Shown in pieces: positions 1 to 6,455 of a stretch of DNA of 10,449 nt. Within the stretch, counting starts at the first letter, position 1, and each line of letters starts with the position of its first letter. Source of the DNA: an uncultured Oscillospiraceae bacterium (lineage in GTDB: Bacteria > Bacillota > Clostridia > Oscillospirales > Oscillospiraceae); NCBI GenBank assembly GCA_934546725.1, contig CAKTED010000032.1, positions 1 through 10,449 of the forward strand, read 5' to 3'. Made by a program: the position numbers and the translations under genes. The notes below the pieces were generated by a model. It worked only from the letters and a program-made list of their open reading frames with translations, searched no databases and was not told where the DNA came from.

Positions 1-137
1 GAAAGCGTGGGCTGGCTTATCCTGAGGTCGCTTATAAGCACGCAGGCGCACTGCTCGCCATGACTGAGAAGCTCCAGCACGCGAATGCGGTTTTCGTCCG
101 AAAGCGCCCTGAATACTCGCATATATTCATTGTCCAA
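1..137 (-). CDS. ArsR/SmtB-family transcriptional repressor, N-terminal fragment (runs off left edge)
   Basis: The first 45 codons of a winged-helix repressor are visible on the minus strand; the rest lies outside the window. The translation begins with a TTG start and reads through FRALSDENRIRVLELLSHGE, the standard opening of ArsR proteins, followed by the recognition-helix segment ISDLRISQPTLS. Cysteines at residues 30 and 32 (EQCACVL) fall where arsenic-sensing ArsR proteins carry their ELCVCDL metalloid box, so this is probably a metal(loid) sensor. TTG at 137-135 is chosen because a GGAAAGGAG SD lies 10 bases before it and an in-frame stop (143-141) lies just upstream; the ATG at 122-120 would lose conserved spacing from the SD. 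It is transcribed away from the MutS-like operon. ArsR proteins normally repress their own operon and dissociate when metal binds. The family assignment is firm; the ligand is inferred. Confidence 0.85.
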   Translation of the reverse strand, partial: MDNEYMRVFRALSDENRIRVLELLSHGEQCACVLISDLRISQPTL

Positions 138-173
138 TGGTCAGACACTCCTTTCCGGATGATTTCATTTCCA

Positions 174-202
174 AATATATCATTCAAATAGAAAAATTTC
201 AA
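174..202 (-). promoter_or_regulatory. Sigma-A-type promoter of the arsR-like gene
   Basis: On the minus strand, TTGAAA (202-197) and TATATT (179-174) are separated by exactly 17 bases. Both hexamers are one to two bases from consensus. The start site would fall near 167, giving a leader of about 30 bases before the TTG start. Confidence 0.6.
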
Positions 203-215
203 TACGAAAATTGAA
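198..215. promoter_or_regulatory. Inverted repeat TTCAAT-N6-ATTGAA, possible repressor operator
   Basis: A perfect 6-base inverted repeat with a 6-base spacer overlaps the -35 element of the minus-strand promoter and lies upstream of the plus-strand one. AT-rich interrupted TTCAA/TTGAA dyads are typical of ArsR/SmtB operators, so it is a plausible autoregulatory site. The repeat is short and the region is AT-rich, so chance occurrence is possible. Confidence 0.35.
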
Positions 216-250
216 CAATCAAAGTATTGCTTTCATTTTACATAGGACTG

Positions 251-259
251 TGCTATCAT
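251..259 (+). promoter_or_regulatory. Extended -10 promoter candidate for the MutS-like/YlmH operon
   Basis: TGCTATCAT is an extended -10 element (TG-n-TATCAT). No good -35 hexamer sits 16-18 bases upstream, which extended -10 promoters tolerate. Transcription would start near 266, about 36 bases before the TTG start at 302. Confidence 0.4.
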
Positions 260-283
260 GATAAATATCAAATCCCGAGCGAT

Positions 284-293
284 AAGGAAGGAA
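284..293 (+). promoter_or_regulatory. Ribosome binding site that sets a TTG start at 302
   Basis: AAGGAAGGAA lies 8 bases before the TTG at 302. It is the only strong SD near the beginning of this frame and rules in the TTG over the in-frame upstream TTG at 227, which has none. Confidence 0.7.
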
Positions 294-301
294 CGATTGC
301 T

Positions 302-1750
302 TTGACTTATCCAAGCTTACTGTATACAAAAGCGCCGTCGAGAACTCATGTGGCGCGGGAGGTCTTTACGGATCTCAAGCTTGACGCGCTGCTCAGCGAG
401 GAAGCGATATCCGCCATGACGACGGCCTGCCCGCCGGAGGATATCCCCGTAAGGCAGGAGCTTTTCAGCATACTTGAGGAAAACCGCGAGCTGCGCGCCT
501 GCCTGAAGCTACTTGCCAGGAACATTGAAGCGGTGCATGGGCTGGACGCCGCCTATCGCGCGGCAAAGTGTGATAACGAAAGATACTACCTGTATTTTAA
601 CCTCCTCAATGCCGAGATGCGCTTCTTCCGGGGTGCGGCCAGGCTTGACGGAAAGGGCTTCTTCCTTAAGCGTTTTGCGGACTTCTTTGCCGCCGAGTTC
701 GATTCGGATATCTGCCGCCGCCTTGAGGAGACCACGAGCCTGAACTTTCCCCGCAGCGATATGGTGAGAATAAACAGCCTGCTCATTCGGGGAGATAACA
801 TGCGCATGCGCACCGAGGATGAGACCACCATCGCGGCGCGGCTCATGAAGTGCGCGCGCGAGCTTGGCATTCCGGAGGTGCGCGAAACGCGGGATATATC
901 AATAAAGCTCAAGCCCAGGCTTATAAACGGCCTTGCTTCGCTGTACCCGGATATTTTCCGGCTTTTCAGGGAGTTTTACGACGAGTATTCGTCTTTTTAT
1001 GACAGCAGCATACTGCAATACCGCTCGGAGCTGAATTTTTATCTTGAGGTGAGCGGGATAATAGAGCGCGTAAGGGCGGAGGGAATGCCCGTTTGCCTGC
1101 CAAAGGTGGCTTCGGAGAAGAAATTTGAAATAAAAGGCGCGCGCGACATATCTCTGCTGTCAAAGGACGTGAAGAACATAGTTCCGAACGACGTGAGCTT
1201 TACGGTGGAGGAGCCGTTCTGGTACCTTACCGGCGCTAACGGCGGAGGAAAGACGACGTATCTGCGCTCTGTAGGAATTACGGCGATCATGTTTCTCTGC
1301 GGCTGTCCGCTTATCTGCGACAGCGCCGAGCTGTATCCCGTCAGCGGAGTGTATACCCATTTCCCACGTGACGAGCGCTTTGACGGCGACGGACGCTTTG
1401 CCGACGAGCAGAGCCGCATAAGGGAAATACTTTCAAACGATGTGAGCAACTCGCTCGTGCTTCTGAACGAGACATATTCCACCACTAACGAAGAGGTCGC
1501 GCTTGAGCTTACACAGAAGCTTGCGGAGCTTCTTTTCGACAGGGGCTGCTTTGGAATTTACATCACGCACCAGCACGGCGTGGGAAACTCCAGAATCCCT
1601 TTTCTCAGCGTGATAGTTGACGAGACCGACGAAAACAGAAGAACGTACAAAATAGAGCGAAGGCGCGGCGCGTCTGAATCCTTTGCGGAGGATATCCTCA
1701 AAAAGTACGGGCTTGACGCCGAAGCGCTGAAAAAGCGCTTCGGTCTGTGA
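302..1750 (+). CDS. Short MutS-like ATPase (MutS domain V), first of a tandem pair
   Basis: The product is 482 residues from a TTG start with a strong SD. Residues 1 to about 290 are mostly alpha-helical with no recognised mismatch-binding domain; the C-terminal third is a MutS-type ABC ATPase. Visible motifs are the Walker A GANGGGKTT (311-319, Lys317), a signature-region GRFADE (364-369), a Walker B strand SLVLLNET with Asn389-Glu390, and a histidine-switch segment YITHQHG (His423/His425). At 482 residues it is far shorter than MutS (about 850) or MutS2 (about 780) and has no Smr or KOW tail. A MPVCLPK stretch (262-268) before the ATPase recurs in the next gene, so the two are paralogues. 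Such proteins are often annotated as mismatch repair proteins, but nothing here shows mismatch recognition. The family is certain; cellular role unknown. The stop is 16 bases before the next start. Confidence 0.85.
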   Translation: MTYPSLLYTKAPSRTHVAREVFTDLKLDALLSEEAISAMTTACPPEDIPVRQELFSILEENRELRACLKLLARNIEAVHGLDAAYRAAKCDNERYYLYFNLLNAEMRFFRGAARLDGKGFFLKRFADFFAAEFDSDICRRLEETTSLNFPRSDMVRINSLLIRGDNMRMRTEDETTIAARLMKCARELGIPEVRETRDISIKLKPRLINGLASLYPDIFRLFREFYDEYSSFYDSSILQYRSELNFYLEVSGIIERVRAEGMPVCLPKVASEKKFEIKGARDISLLSKDVKNIVPNDVSFTVEEPFWYLTGANGGGKTTYLRSVGITAIMFLCGCPLICDSAELYPVSGVYTHFPRDERFDGDGRFADEQSRIREILSNDVSNSLVLLNETYSTTNEEVALELTQKLAELLFDRGCFGIYITHQHGVGNSRIPFLSVIVDETDENRRTYKIERRRGASESFAEDILKKYGLDAEALKKRFGL

Positions 1751-1766
1751 AGGGAGGCGCGGCAAA

Positions 1767-3293
1767 ATGAAATTCAGCCTGCTCTACAAAAATTATGACG
1801 ATAATCTCGTTCAGGAAAAAAGCGCGCTCGACGAGGCCATGAGCGACACCATATATGACCTGTCCATAGATAAGGCGGCGTGGGAATTTGCGCGCAGCAG
1901 CGACAGCTTCAATTATTTCATGGAGGTAATAAAGCGCCCGCTGAAGAATATTGAGGATATAGTCTACCGTCAGAACGTGCTTATGGACTTCATGGCCATG
2001 CCAAAGCTGCTTGAAGAGCTGCGCCTTATTTTCAAAAGCTATGATACTCTTCAGTCAGACTGGCACGAGATGCGCTCAAGCGTATATGTATACGGCGTGC
2101 CGAATACCGCGCGCGGAATTCTGGACTGCACCTATGAATCGCTCAAAATAACCGCCGGGTTTGCGAAAAATACCGTCTCATATTTCCGTTCTATTCATGA
2201 CACGATAGAAAAATACCAGGTGAAGTCCGAGGGGCTTCTCGGCATAAAGCGCTTCTGCGCCGAAATGACGGAAAACGAGTCGCTTGACGAAATATCGCGC
2301 ATTGCCGGATGCTTTACGCGGGAAAACGTGGATGCGTACGAATTTCGCGTGAGAATAGAGACTGACGATACGCTTACGATAAAGTCATCAAGCCTTACGG
2401 AGGCAAGCGAGCTTGAGGATAAAAGCCTTGGGAAATCGTTCAAAAGGCTCTTCGGCAATATCGGAAAGGGACCGAAGGAGGCAGACAGCTCTCCCGAGGT
2501 GGATATGGGCGAATATCACGTTGAGGACGCGCAGAACATCCTTAACGAGGCCATATATGAGCTGTATACCGCGCTGAGCAGCATAACCGGCAGTATATAT
2601 GAATTTTTCCGCGGTCTTTCGGGGGAACTGTCCTTTTACGATACCGGCCTGAGATATTGCCGCTATATTTCGGAGGCAAAAATGCCCCTGTGCCTGCCCA
2701 AAATCCTGCCGATGGAAAGCGACGAATTCAAGGCCAACGACATTTATGACATGCAGCTCATTGCCGAGGGCCTTTCCGCAGACCAGATACGCCGCAATCC
2801 CGTAAGATTCGGCAGAGAATACGACGGACTTCTTATTCGCGGCAGCAACAGCGGAGGCAAGACCTGCTATCTGCGCGCCATAGCCGTGGCACAGATATTT
2901 GCGCAGGCGGGGCTGCCTGTCTGCGCGTCGGCTGCGAGCATAAGCATTAAAAGTGCTGTTTTTGCGCAGTTTTCATCCGCCGAGAAGGAGTTCAGCGTGG
3001 GGGACATCGCGGGCCGCTTCGAGGGCGAGGTTCAGGATATGGCTGAAATACTTGATAATATGGTTCCCTATTCACTCGTTCTGCTCAATGAGACCTTTCA
3101 GACAACGGCATACTCAGAGGGCACGGCAGGCATTAAAAGCATTCTTGACGTTTTGCCCGCGTTAAAAAGCAAGTTCATTTTTGTTACGCACCTTGTGCAG
3201 ATATTCGGCGAAATGGATCCGGCACGGGTGAAAATGCTTGAGCTTTGCTCCACAGGCGAGGATGCCCACAAAATCAGAAGCTATGAGGCGTGA
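1767..3293 (+). CDS. Short MutS-like ATPase (MutS domain V), second of a tandem pair
   Basis: The product is 508 residues, starting at an ATG preceded by GGGAGG. The layout mirrors the previous gene: a helical N-terminal half, a MPLCLPK stretch (306-312), then the MutS-type ATPase with Walker A GSNSGGKT (359-366, Lys365), signature-region GRFEGE (416-421), Walker B SLVLLNET (Asn441-Glu442) and FVTHL (His475). A charged, Lys/Gly-rich insert at about 216-246 (LGKSFKRLFGNIGKGPKE) is absent from the first protein and may be a flexible or nucleic-acid-contacting loop. There is no domain I for mismatch recognition. MutS proteins act as dimers with composite ATP sites, so two linked paralogues could form a heterodimer; this is inference. 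The stop is 9 bases before the YlmH-like gene, consistent with one transcript. Confidence 0.85.
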   Translation: MKFSLLYKNYDDNLVQEKSALDEAMSDTIYDLSIDKAAWEFARSSDSFNYFMEVIKRPLKNIEDIVYRQNVLMDFMAMPKLLEELRLIFKSYDTLQSDWHEMRSSVYVYGVPNTARGILDCTYESLKITAGFAKNTVSYFRSIHDTIEKYQVKSEGLLGIKRFCAEMTENESLDEISRIAGCFTRENVDAYEFRVRIETDDTLTIKSSSLTEASELEDKSLGKSFKRLFGNIGKGPKEADSSPEVDMGEYHVEDAQNILNEAIYELYTALSSITGSIYEFFRGLSGELSFYDTGLRYCRYISEAKMPLCLPKILPMESDEFKANDIYDMQLIAEGLSADQIRRNPVRFGREYDGLLIRGSNSGGKTCYLRAIAVAQIFAQAGLPVCASAASISIKSAVFAQFSSAEKEFSVGDIAGRFEGEVQDMAEILDNMVPYSLVLLNETFQTTAYSEGTAGIKSILDVLPALKSKFIFVTHLVQIFGEMDPARVKMLELCSTGEDAHKIRSYEA

Positions 3294-3302
3294 GGCGGCA
3301 CA

Positions 3303-4097
3303 ATGAAAGACACAGGCAAGAGGGAGACAATAAGGAAGTACGCGTCCGCCGAGGGCGATGAGCTGCTTTTGGCAAGGATTCTTGATAAATATTCCGCCTG
3401 CCAGGGCAGAAATTATATTCAAAGCAGCAGATTTCTCTCTTTGCATGAACGGCTGACAGCCGAGCGGGCAATAGCGGGCGAGAAGCTTGAGCCTTTTGTG
3501 TTCTGGGGCGGCTATGAGGGCGCGGAGCGCAGAGTGCTCACATTCTATCCGGACTATATGGATGTGGAAAGCGCAAGGAATGAATGCGGGATAAGCGTTA
3601 TTCGAGCGCACTACAGAGCGGGAGCCGTGGATCATCGCGATATGCTTGGAAGCCTCATGAATATCGGGATCACGCGGGAATGTACAGGAGACCTGCTGAT
3701 ACATGACGAATTCTGCGATATCATATGCCTTGATGAAAGCGCGGAGTTTATCATGAATAACCTTGACCGCGCCGGGCGTGAGGCTCTGCACCTGGAAAGG
3801 CTCCATACGCCGCCCGCCACGGCGGAGGAGAAGGCAAAGATTATTAAGGATACCGTGGCATCGGAGCGTCTTGACGCAATAGTATCCTCAGGCTGCTCGA
3901 TAAGCCGCGGCAATGCGGCAAACCTGATATCAGCCGGGCGGGTAAAGCTGAATGATATGGAATGCACGCGGCAGGACAGGCTCGTGACCGAAGGCGACGT
4001 CATTTCCGTTCGTGGCTACGGGAAAATGATCCTCCAGACGATTGGAGGACTCAGCCGCAAGGGAAGACGGATAATAGAAATAAAAAAATTTTTGTAA
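3303..4097 (+). CDS. ylmH: YlmH-family S4-domain RNA-binding protein
   Basis: The product is 264 residues, close to B. subtilis YlmH (about 257). The N-terminal part carries the family patterns FWGGYEGAERRVLTF (67-81) and LGSLMNIGITRECTGDLL (115-132). The C-terminal S4 RNA-binding fold spans about 186-241, with SERLDAIVSSGCSISR, the core AANLISAGRVKLND and the GDVISVRGYGK strand, then a basic tail. YlmH binds the ribosome/50S-peptidyl-tRNA complex and has been implicated in the B. subtilis ribosome-associated quality control pathway. In Bacillus it sits beside divIVA/ylmG; here it is the last gene of an operon with two MutS-like ATPases. The start follows a purine-rich GAGGCGTGAGGCGG segment that overlaps the preceding stop, implying coupling. 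The family call is firm. Confidence 0.88.
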   Translation: MKDTGKRETIRKYASAEGDELLLARILDKYSACQGRNYIQSSRFLSLHERLTAERAIAGEKLEPFVFWGGYEGAERRVLTFYPDYMDVESARNECGISVIRAHYRAGAVDHRDMLGSLMNIGITRECTGDLLIHDEFCDIICLDESAEFIMNNLDRAGREALHLERLHTPPATAEEKAKIIKDTVASERLDAIVSSGCSISRGNAANLISAGRVKLNDMECTRQDRLVTEGDVISVRGYGKMILQTIGGLSRKGRRIIEIKKFL

Positions 4098-4108
4098 GCA
4101 ACTCCGGC

Positions 4109-4137
4109 TTGCAAAAAAAGTTGATTAAATGTATAAT
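4109..4137 (+). promoter_or_regulatory. Sigma-A promoter of the cytidylate-kinase-like gene
   Basis: TTGCAA (4109-4114) and a perfect TATAAT (4132-4137) are separated by 17 bases. It is the best vegetative promoter in the window and begins 12 bases after the YlmH stop, so the downstream gene has its own transcript starting near 4144. Confidence 0.8.
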
Positions 4138-4141
4138 AACA

Positions 4142-4162
4142 CTGTAAGGGAAGCGCTTACAG
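4142..4162 (+). promoter_or_regulatory. Perfect dyad CTGTAAG-N7-CTTACAG at the transcription start
   Basis: A 7-base perfect inverted repeat begins four bases after the -10 box, and the smaller palindrome AAGCGCTT is nested in it. It could be a repressor operator over the start site or a hairpin at the very 5' end of the mRNA that protects it. There is no T-run after it, so it is not a terminator. Confidence 0.5.
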
Positions 4163-4242
4163 CTTGACGATAGCCCGAAAAGAATATAAGCTTGCGTATG
4201 ATGCGCTGCGCGGCATCGTTAATTATTAAGGAGGGACTTAAT

Positions 4243-4866
4243 ATGGCACATAAGGTTATAACTATCAGCAGAGAATTTGGTACCGGAGCAAGAACGATAG
4301 GCCAGAAGCTGGCGGCAGAGCTGGGCTTTGCGTATTACGACAGAGCGATTATTCAGATGGCTGCCGAAAAAAGCGGACTGAGTCCCGATTTTATTGAAAA
4401 AAATGAGGAGAAGGCAAACAACAACTTCCTGTTTAATATTGCCACCTCCGCATACATAGCCTCGGGAATAAACCTTCAGTATACCGTGCCGGTAAACGAC
4501 AGAGCATTTATCGCGCAGTCCGACGTTATCCGCGAGGTGTCGGAAAAGAGCGATTGCGTAATCGTCGGCCGATGTGCAAATTATGTTCTCAACGATCATC
4601 CGAATATCATGCGCGTTTTTGTCCGCGCGGAAAAAGAGGACAGAATTGCCCGCTGCATCAATGAATATGGCTATGATCCCAAAACCGCCGAGGCTGAGCT
4701 CAGCAAGATCGATAAGGGCAGAGCGAATTACTATAAATATTATACGGGGTCCAGCTGGAAGAGCATGGATAATTACGATTTCTGCATCAATACCTCAAAG
4801 ACTGATATTGATCTTGCCGTAAAGGCTTTGGCGGACTTCGCAAAGATCACCTTTGAGCACAAATAA
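4243..4866 (+). CDS. Cytidylate kinase-like family protein (AAA/P-loop nucleotide kinase-like)
   Basis: The product is 207 residues. The ATG at 4243 is chosen because AAGGAGGG lies 7 bases before it; the frame is open further upstream but would pass through the SD and leader. It matches the cytidylate-kinase-like family (Cytidylate_kin2 type): ITISREFGTGARTIGQKLA at 6-24 is the modified P-loop, then YYDR (31-34), VIVGRCANYVL (107-117) and a lid-like DKGRANYYKYYTG (157-169). The usual P-loop Lys is not present in the GTGARTIG stretch, as appears common in this family, so CMP kinase activity should not be assumed. Members often occur singly in Clostridia with no defined substrate. It has its own promoter and terminator and is not part of the spoIIIA operon. 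The family is clear; the substrate is unknown. Confidence 0.82.
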   Translation: MAHKVITISREFGTGARTIGQKLAAELGFAYYDRAIIQMAAEKSGLSPDFIEKNEEKANNNFLFNIATSAYIASGINLQYTVPVNDRAFIAQSDVIREVSEKSDCVIVGRCANYVLNDHPNIMRVFVRAEKEDRIARCINEYGYDPKTAEAELSKIDKGRANYYKYYTGSSWKSMDNYDFCINTSKTDIDLAVKALADFAKITFEHK

Positions 4867-4881
4867 AAATCGAATATATGT

Positions 4882-4927
4882 TAACGCCCCGGCGGAATCC
4901 TGTAACCAGGATTCCGCCGGGGCGTTA
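4882..4927 (+). terminator. Intrinsic terminator with 21-bp perfect stem
   Basis: The arms 4882-4902 and 4907-4927 pair perfectly around the loop TAAC, with a GC-rich lower half, and are followed by ATTTTG. It ends the kinase-like transcript 15 bases after the stop codon and insulates the spoIIIA operon. The T-tract is short, but the stem is exceptionally stable. Confidence 0.85.
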
Positions 4928-4957
4928 TTTTGCCATTCATACAGTTGGAGCTTGCGT

Positions 4958-4986
4958 GAATAATCGGGACATGCCGGTAATAGACT
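4958..4986 (+). promoter_or_regulatory. Candidate sigma-E promoter of the spoIIIA operon
   Basis: GAATAAT (4958-4964) matches the B. subtilis sigma-E -35 motif KMATATT at 6 of 7 positions. After exactly 14 bases comes AATAGACT (4979-4986), which matches the -10 motif CATACAHT at 6 of 8. Transcription would begin near 4993, 20 bases before the SD of spoIIIAA. spoIIIA is a known mother-cell sigma-E operon, so location and motif agree, but the -10 is imperfect. Confidence 0.5.
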
Positions 4987-5012
4987 GTATCGCGGTACAA
5001 TTAGACCACCTG

Positions 5013-5018
5013 AAGGAG
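5013..5018 (+). promoter_or_regulatory. Ribosome binding site that sets the TTG start of spoIIIAA
   Basis: AAGGAG lies 9 bases before the TTG at 5028. The in-frame ATGs at 4878 (inside the terminator region) and 4971 (upstream of the predicted start of transcription) lack an SD. Confidence 0.7.
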
Positions 5019-5027
5019 CGATACGGT

Positions 5028-5939
5028 TTGAATGAGGATTATCTGCTGTCGAGATATTTGAGCGCGGCCGAGCTGCTGCCGAGACATCTTAAGGAAAAAA
5101 CGTACAGGCTTGACAAGGAGGATATGCTTGCCGCCGAGGAGCTGAGGCTGAGGACAGTATCGGGACTGTCAGTTCTCTGCGGCGGAAGGGAAATATTTTT
5201 AGATACGTTTGGCATACAGCCGAGGGAGCTTGCCGATATCGTATGTGAGGCGGCGGGCTGCTCGCTGCATACAGTTGCAGAAAATATACGCGAGGGCTTT
5301 GTGACCGCAGAGAGCGGACACAGAATAGGCATATGCGGCACGGCTGCCGTGAGAGATGATAAAATCGTGGGAATCAGCAGCTATTCTTCGCTTGCCATAA
5401 GAATATCGAAGGAGATAAAAACTGCGGCTGAGGGTCTGCCCGAGAAGCTGAATATTGCCGGGCGTCCAGGCTCTGTGCTTGTTATTTCTCCTCCGGGCGG
5501 CGGGAAAACAACGCTTTTGAGAGACCTGGTGCGCAGAATTTCGGACGGTGGCGTAAGAGTTTCAATAGCGGATGAGCGGGGAGAGCTTGCTGCGATGAAG
5601 GGCGGCTCGCCGCAGTTTGACGTGGGGCGCTGTACAGATGTGATGGACATGGCGCCGCGCTCGGAGGCCGCGCTTTATCTCATTCGGGCGATGAACCCGC
5701 AGGTACTGGCCATGGACGAAATAAGCGCCGTGCGGGAGGCTGAGGCCGTGCGCGCGGCATATGGCTGCGGTGCCGCAATACTGGCCACGGCTCACAGCGG
5801 GGGCCTGAACGAGCTGTATGAAAAGCCCTGCTACATGGCGCTTATGGACGACGGAATATTTGATTTCGTTATCGAGATAAACGGAAGCGGAGCCGGGCGA
5901 AGATATAAAATCACACGGCTGAGGGACGAGCGATGCTGA
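5028..5939 (+). CDS. spoIIIAA: Stage III sporulation protein AA, secretion-type ATPase
   Basis: From the TTG start the product has 303 residues, matching the B. subtilis protein (307). It is the cytoplasmic ATPase thought to power the SpoIIIA-SpoIIQ channel in the mother cell and resembles ATPases of type II/IV secretion systems. Visible motifs in order are EELRLRT near the N-terminus, Walker A SPPGGGKTTLLRDL with Lys160-Thr161, IADERGELAA, the family block DVMDMAPRSEAALYLIRAMNP, Walker B VLAMDE with Asp230-Glu231, and ATAHSG with His256. All catalytic positions are intact. A longer start would begin inside the preceding terminator and is rejected. It overlaps spoIIIAB by 7 bases, so the two are translationally coupled. 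Identification is firm. Confidence 0.95.
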   Translation: MNEDYLLSRYLSAAELLPRHLKEKTYRLDKEDMLAAEELRLRTVSGLSVLCGGREIFLDTFGIQPRELADIVCEAAGCSLHTVAENIREGFVTAESGHRIGICGTAAVRDDKIVGISSYSSLAIRISKEIKTAAEGLPEKLNIAGRPGSVLVISPPGGGKTTLLRDLVRRISDGGVRVSIADERGELAAMKGGSPQFDVGRCTDVMDMAPRSEAALYLIRAMNPQVLAMDEISAVREAEAVRAAYGCGAAILATAHSGGLNELYEKPCYMALMDDGIFDFVIEINGSGAGRRYKITRLRDERC

Positions 5940-6442
5940 AGACCCTCGGCGGCGCGCTTGTCATGCTCAGCTGCTCGCTCTTCGGGCTGAGCATGGCTGC
6001 GTCGCTCAGGCGCCGGGAAGGTATGCTCAGAAGCCTCTCGGCGCTGCTTGAGGTAATGCGCGGAGAGCTGTGCTCCTCGCTTCGACCGGTATGGGAGGTC
6101 GTTTCCGAGCTTGCGGAGCGGCGGGACGCGCCTGCAGCGGCTTTCTTTGCGGACTGCATCGCGCAACACGGAGAAGAGAGCAGCTTCAGGGAGGCGTGGA
6201 GTAACGCGGCGTCAAATTGCCGCAGCCTGGGGCTGGACGCCGAAGAATGCGGAGAGCTTGCGGCGCTTGGCAGCGTTATAGGAAGGTATGAGGCCGAAAA
6301 GCAGGCCCTGCTGCTGAAAAAAACAATAGAGTATTTCGACGGCAGGGTCGAGCTGGCCGCCGAGACACGAAGAAGGCAGTCAAAAACATGCGCTGCGCTT
6401 GGCATAGGCTCCGGCCTTATGCTGACGATACTTATGCTGTGA
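5933..6442 (+). CDS. spoIIIAB: Stage III sporulation protein AB
   Basis: The product is 169 residues, the usual size. An N-terminal membrane segment (about 5-23) is followed by a helical cytoplasmic domain and a C-terminal membrane segment (about 154-169). The patterns SLSALLEVMRGELCSSLRP and the GSVIGRYEAEKQ region are typical of the family, which resembles part of the GspF platform protein of type II secretion. It is thought to dock the SpoIIIAA ATPase at the mother-cell membrane around the forespore. The ATG lies inside the end of spoIIIAA, and the stop is 13 bases before spoIIIAC. Identification rests on sequence pattern plus a fixed gene order. Confidence 0.92.
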   Translation: MLKTLGGALVMLSCSLFGLSMAASLRRREGMLRSLSALLEVMRGELCSSLRPVWEVVSELAERRDAPAAAFFADCIAQHGEESSFREAWSNAASNCRSLGLDAEECGELAALGSVIGRYEAEKQALLLKKTIEYFDGRVELAAETRRRQSKTCAALGIGSGLMLTILML

Positions 6443-6455
6443 AAGGATAAAATGC

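Noticed and set aside
227..301. Upstream TTG start for the first MutS-like gene, adding 25 residues
   Set aside because: No SD precedes it, it would overlap the promoter region, and the strong AAGGAAGGAA SD points to the TTG at 302.
3162..3806. Minus-strand open frame of 214 codons
   Set aside because: It overlaps two well-supported plus-strand genes and shows no family motif.
4094..4119. Hairpin GTAAGC/GCTTGC after ylmH as a terminator
   Set aside because: It is a weak 6-bp stem followed by A residues, not T, and its right arm overlaps the -35 of the next promoter.
4938..4945. CATACAGT as a sigma-E -10 element
   Set aside because: It matches the -10 well, but no -35 motif lies 13-15 bases upstream, where the terminator stem sits; the pair at 4958-4986 fits better.
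4878..5027. Longer SpoIIIAA starting at the ATG at 4878 or 4971
   Set aside because: The first lies before and through the terminator stem, neither has an SD, and the TTG at 5028 gives the family's usual length.
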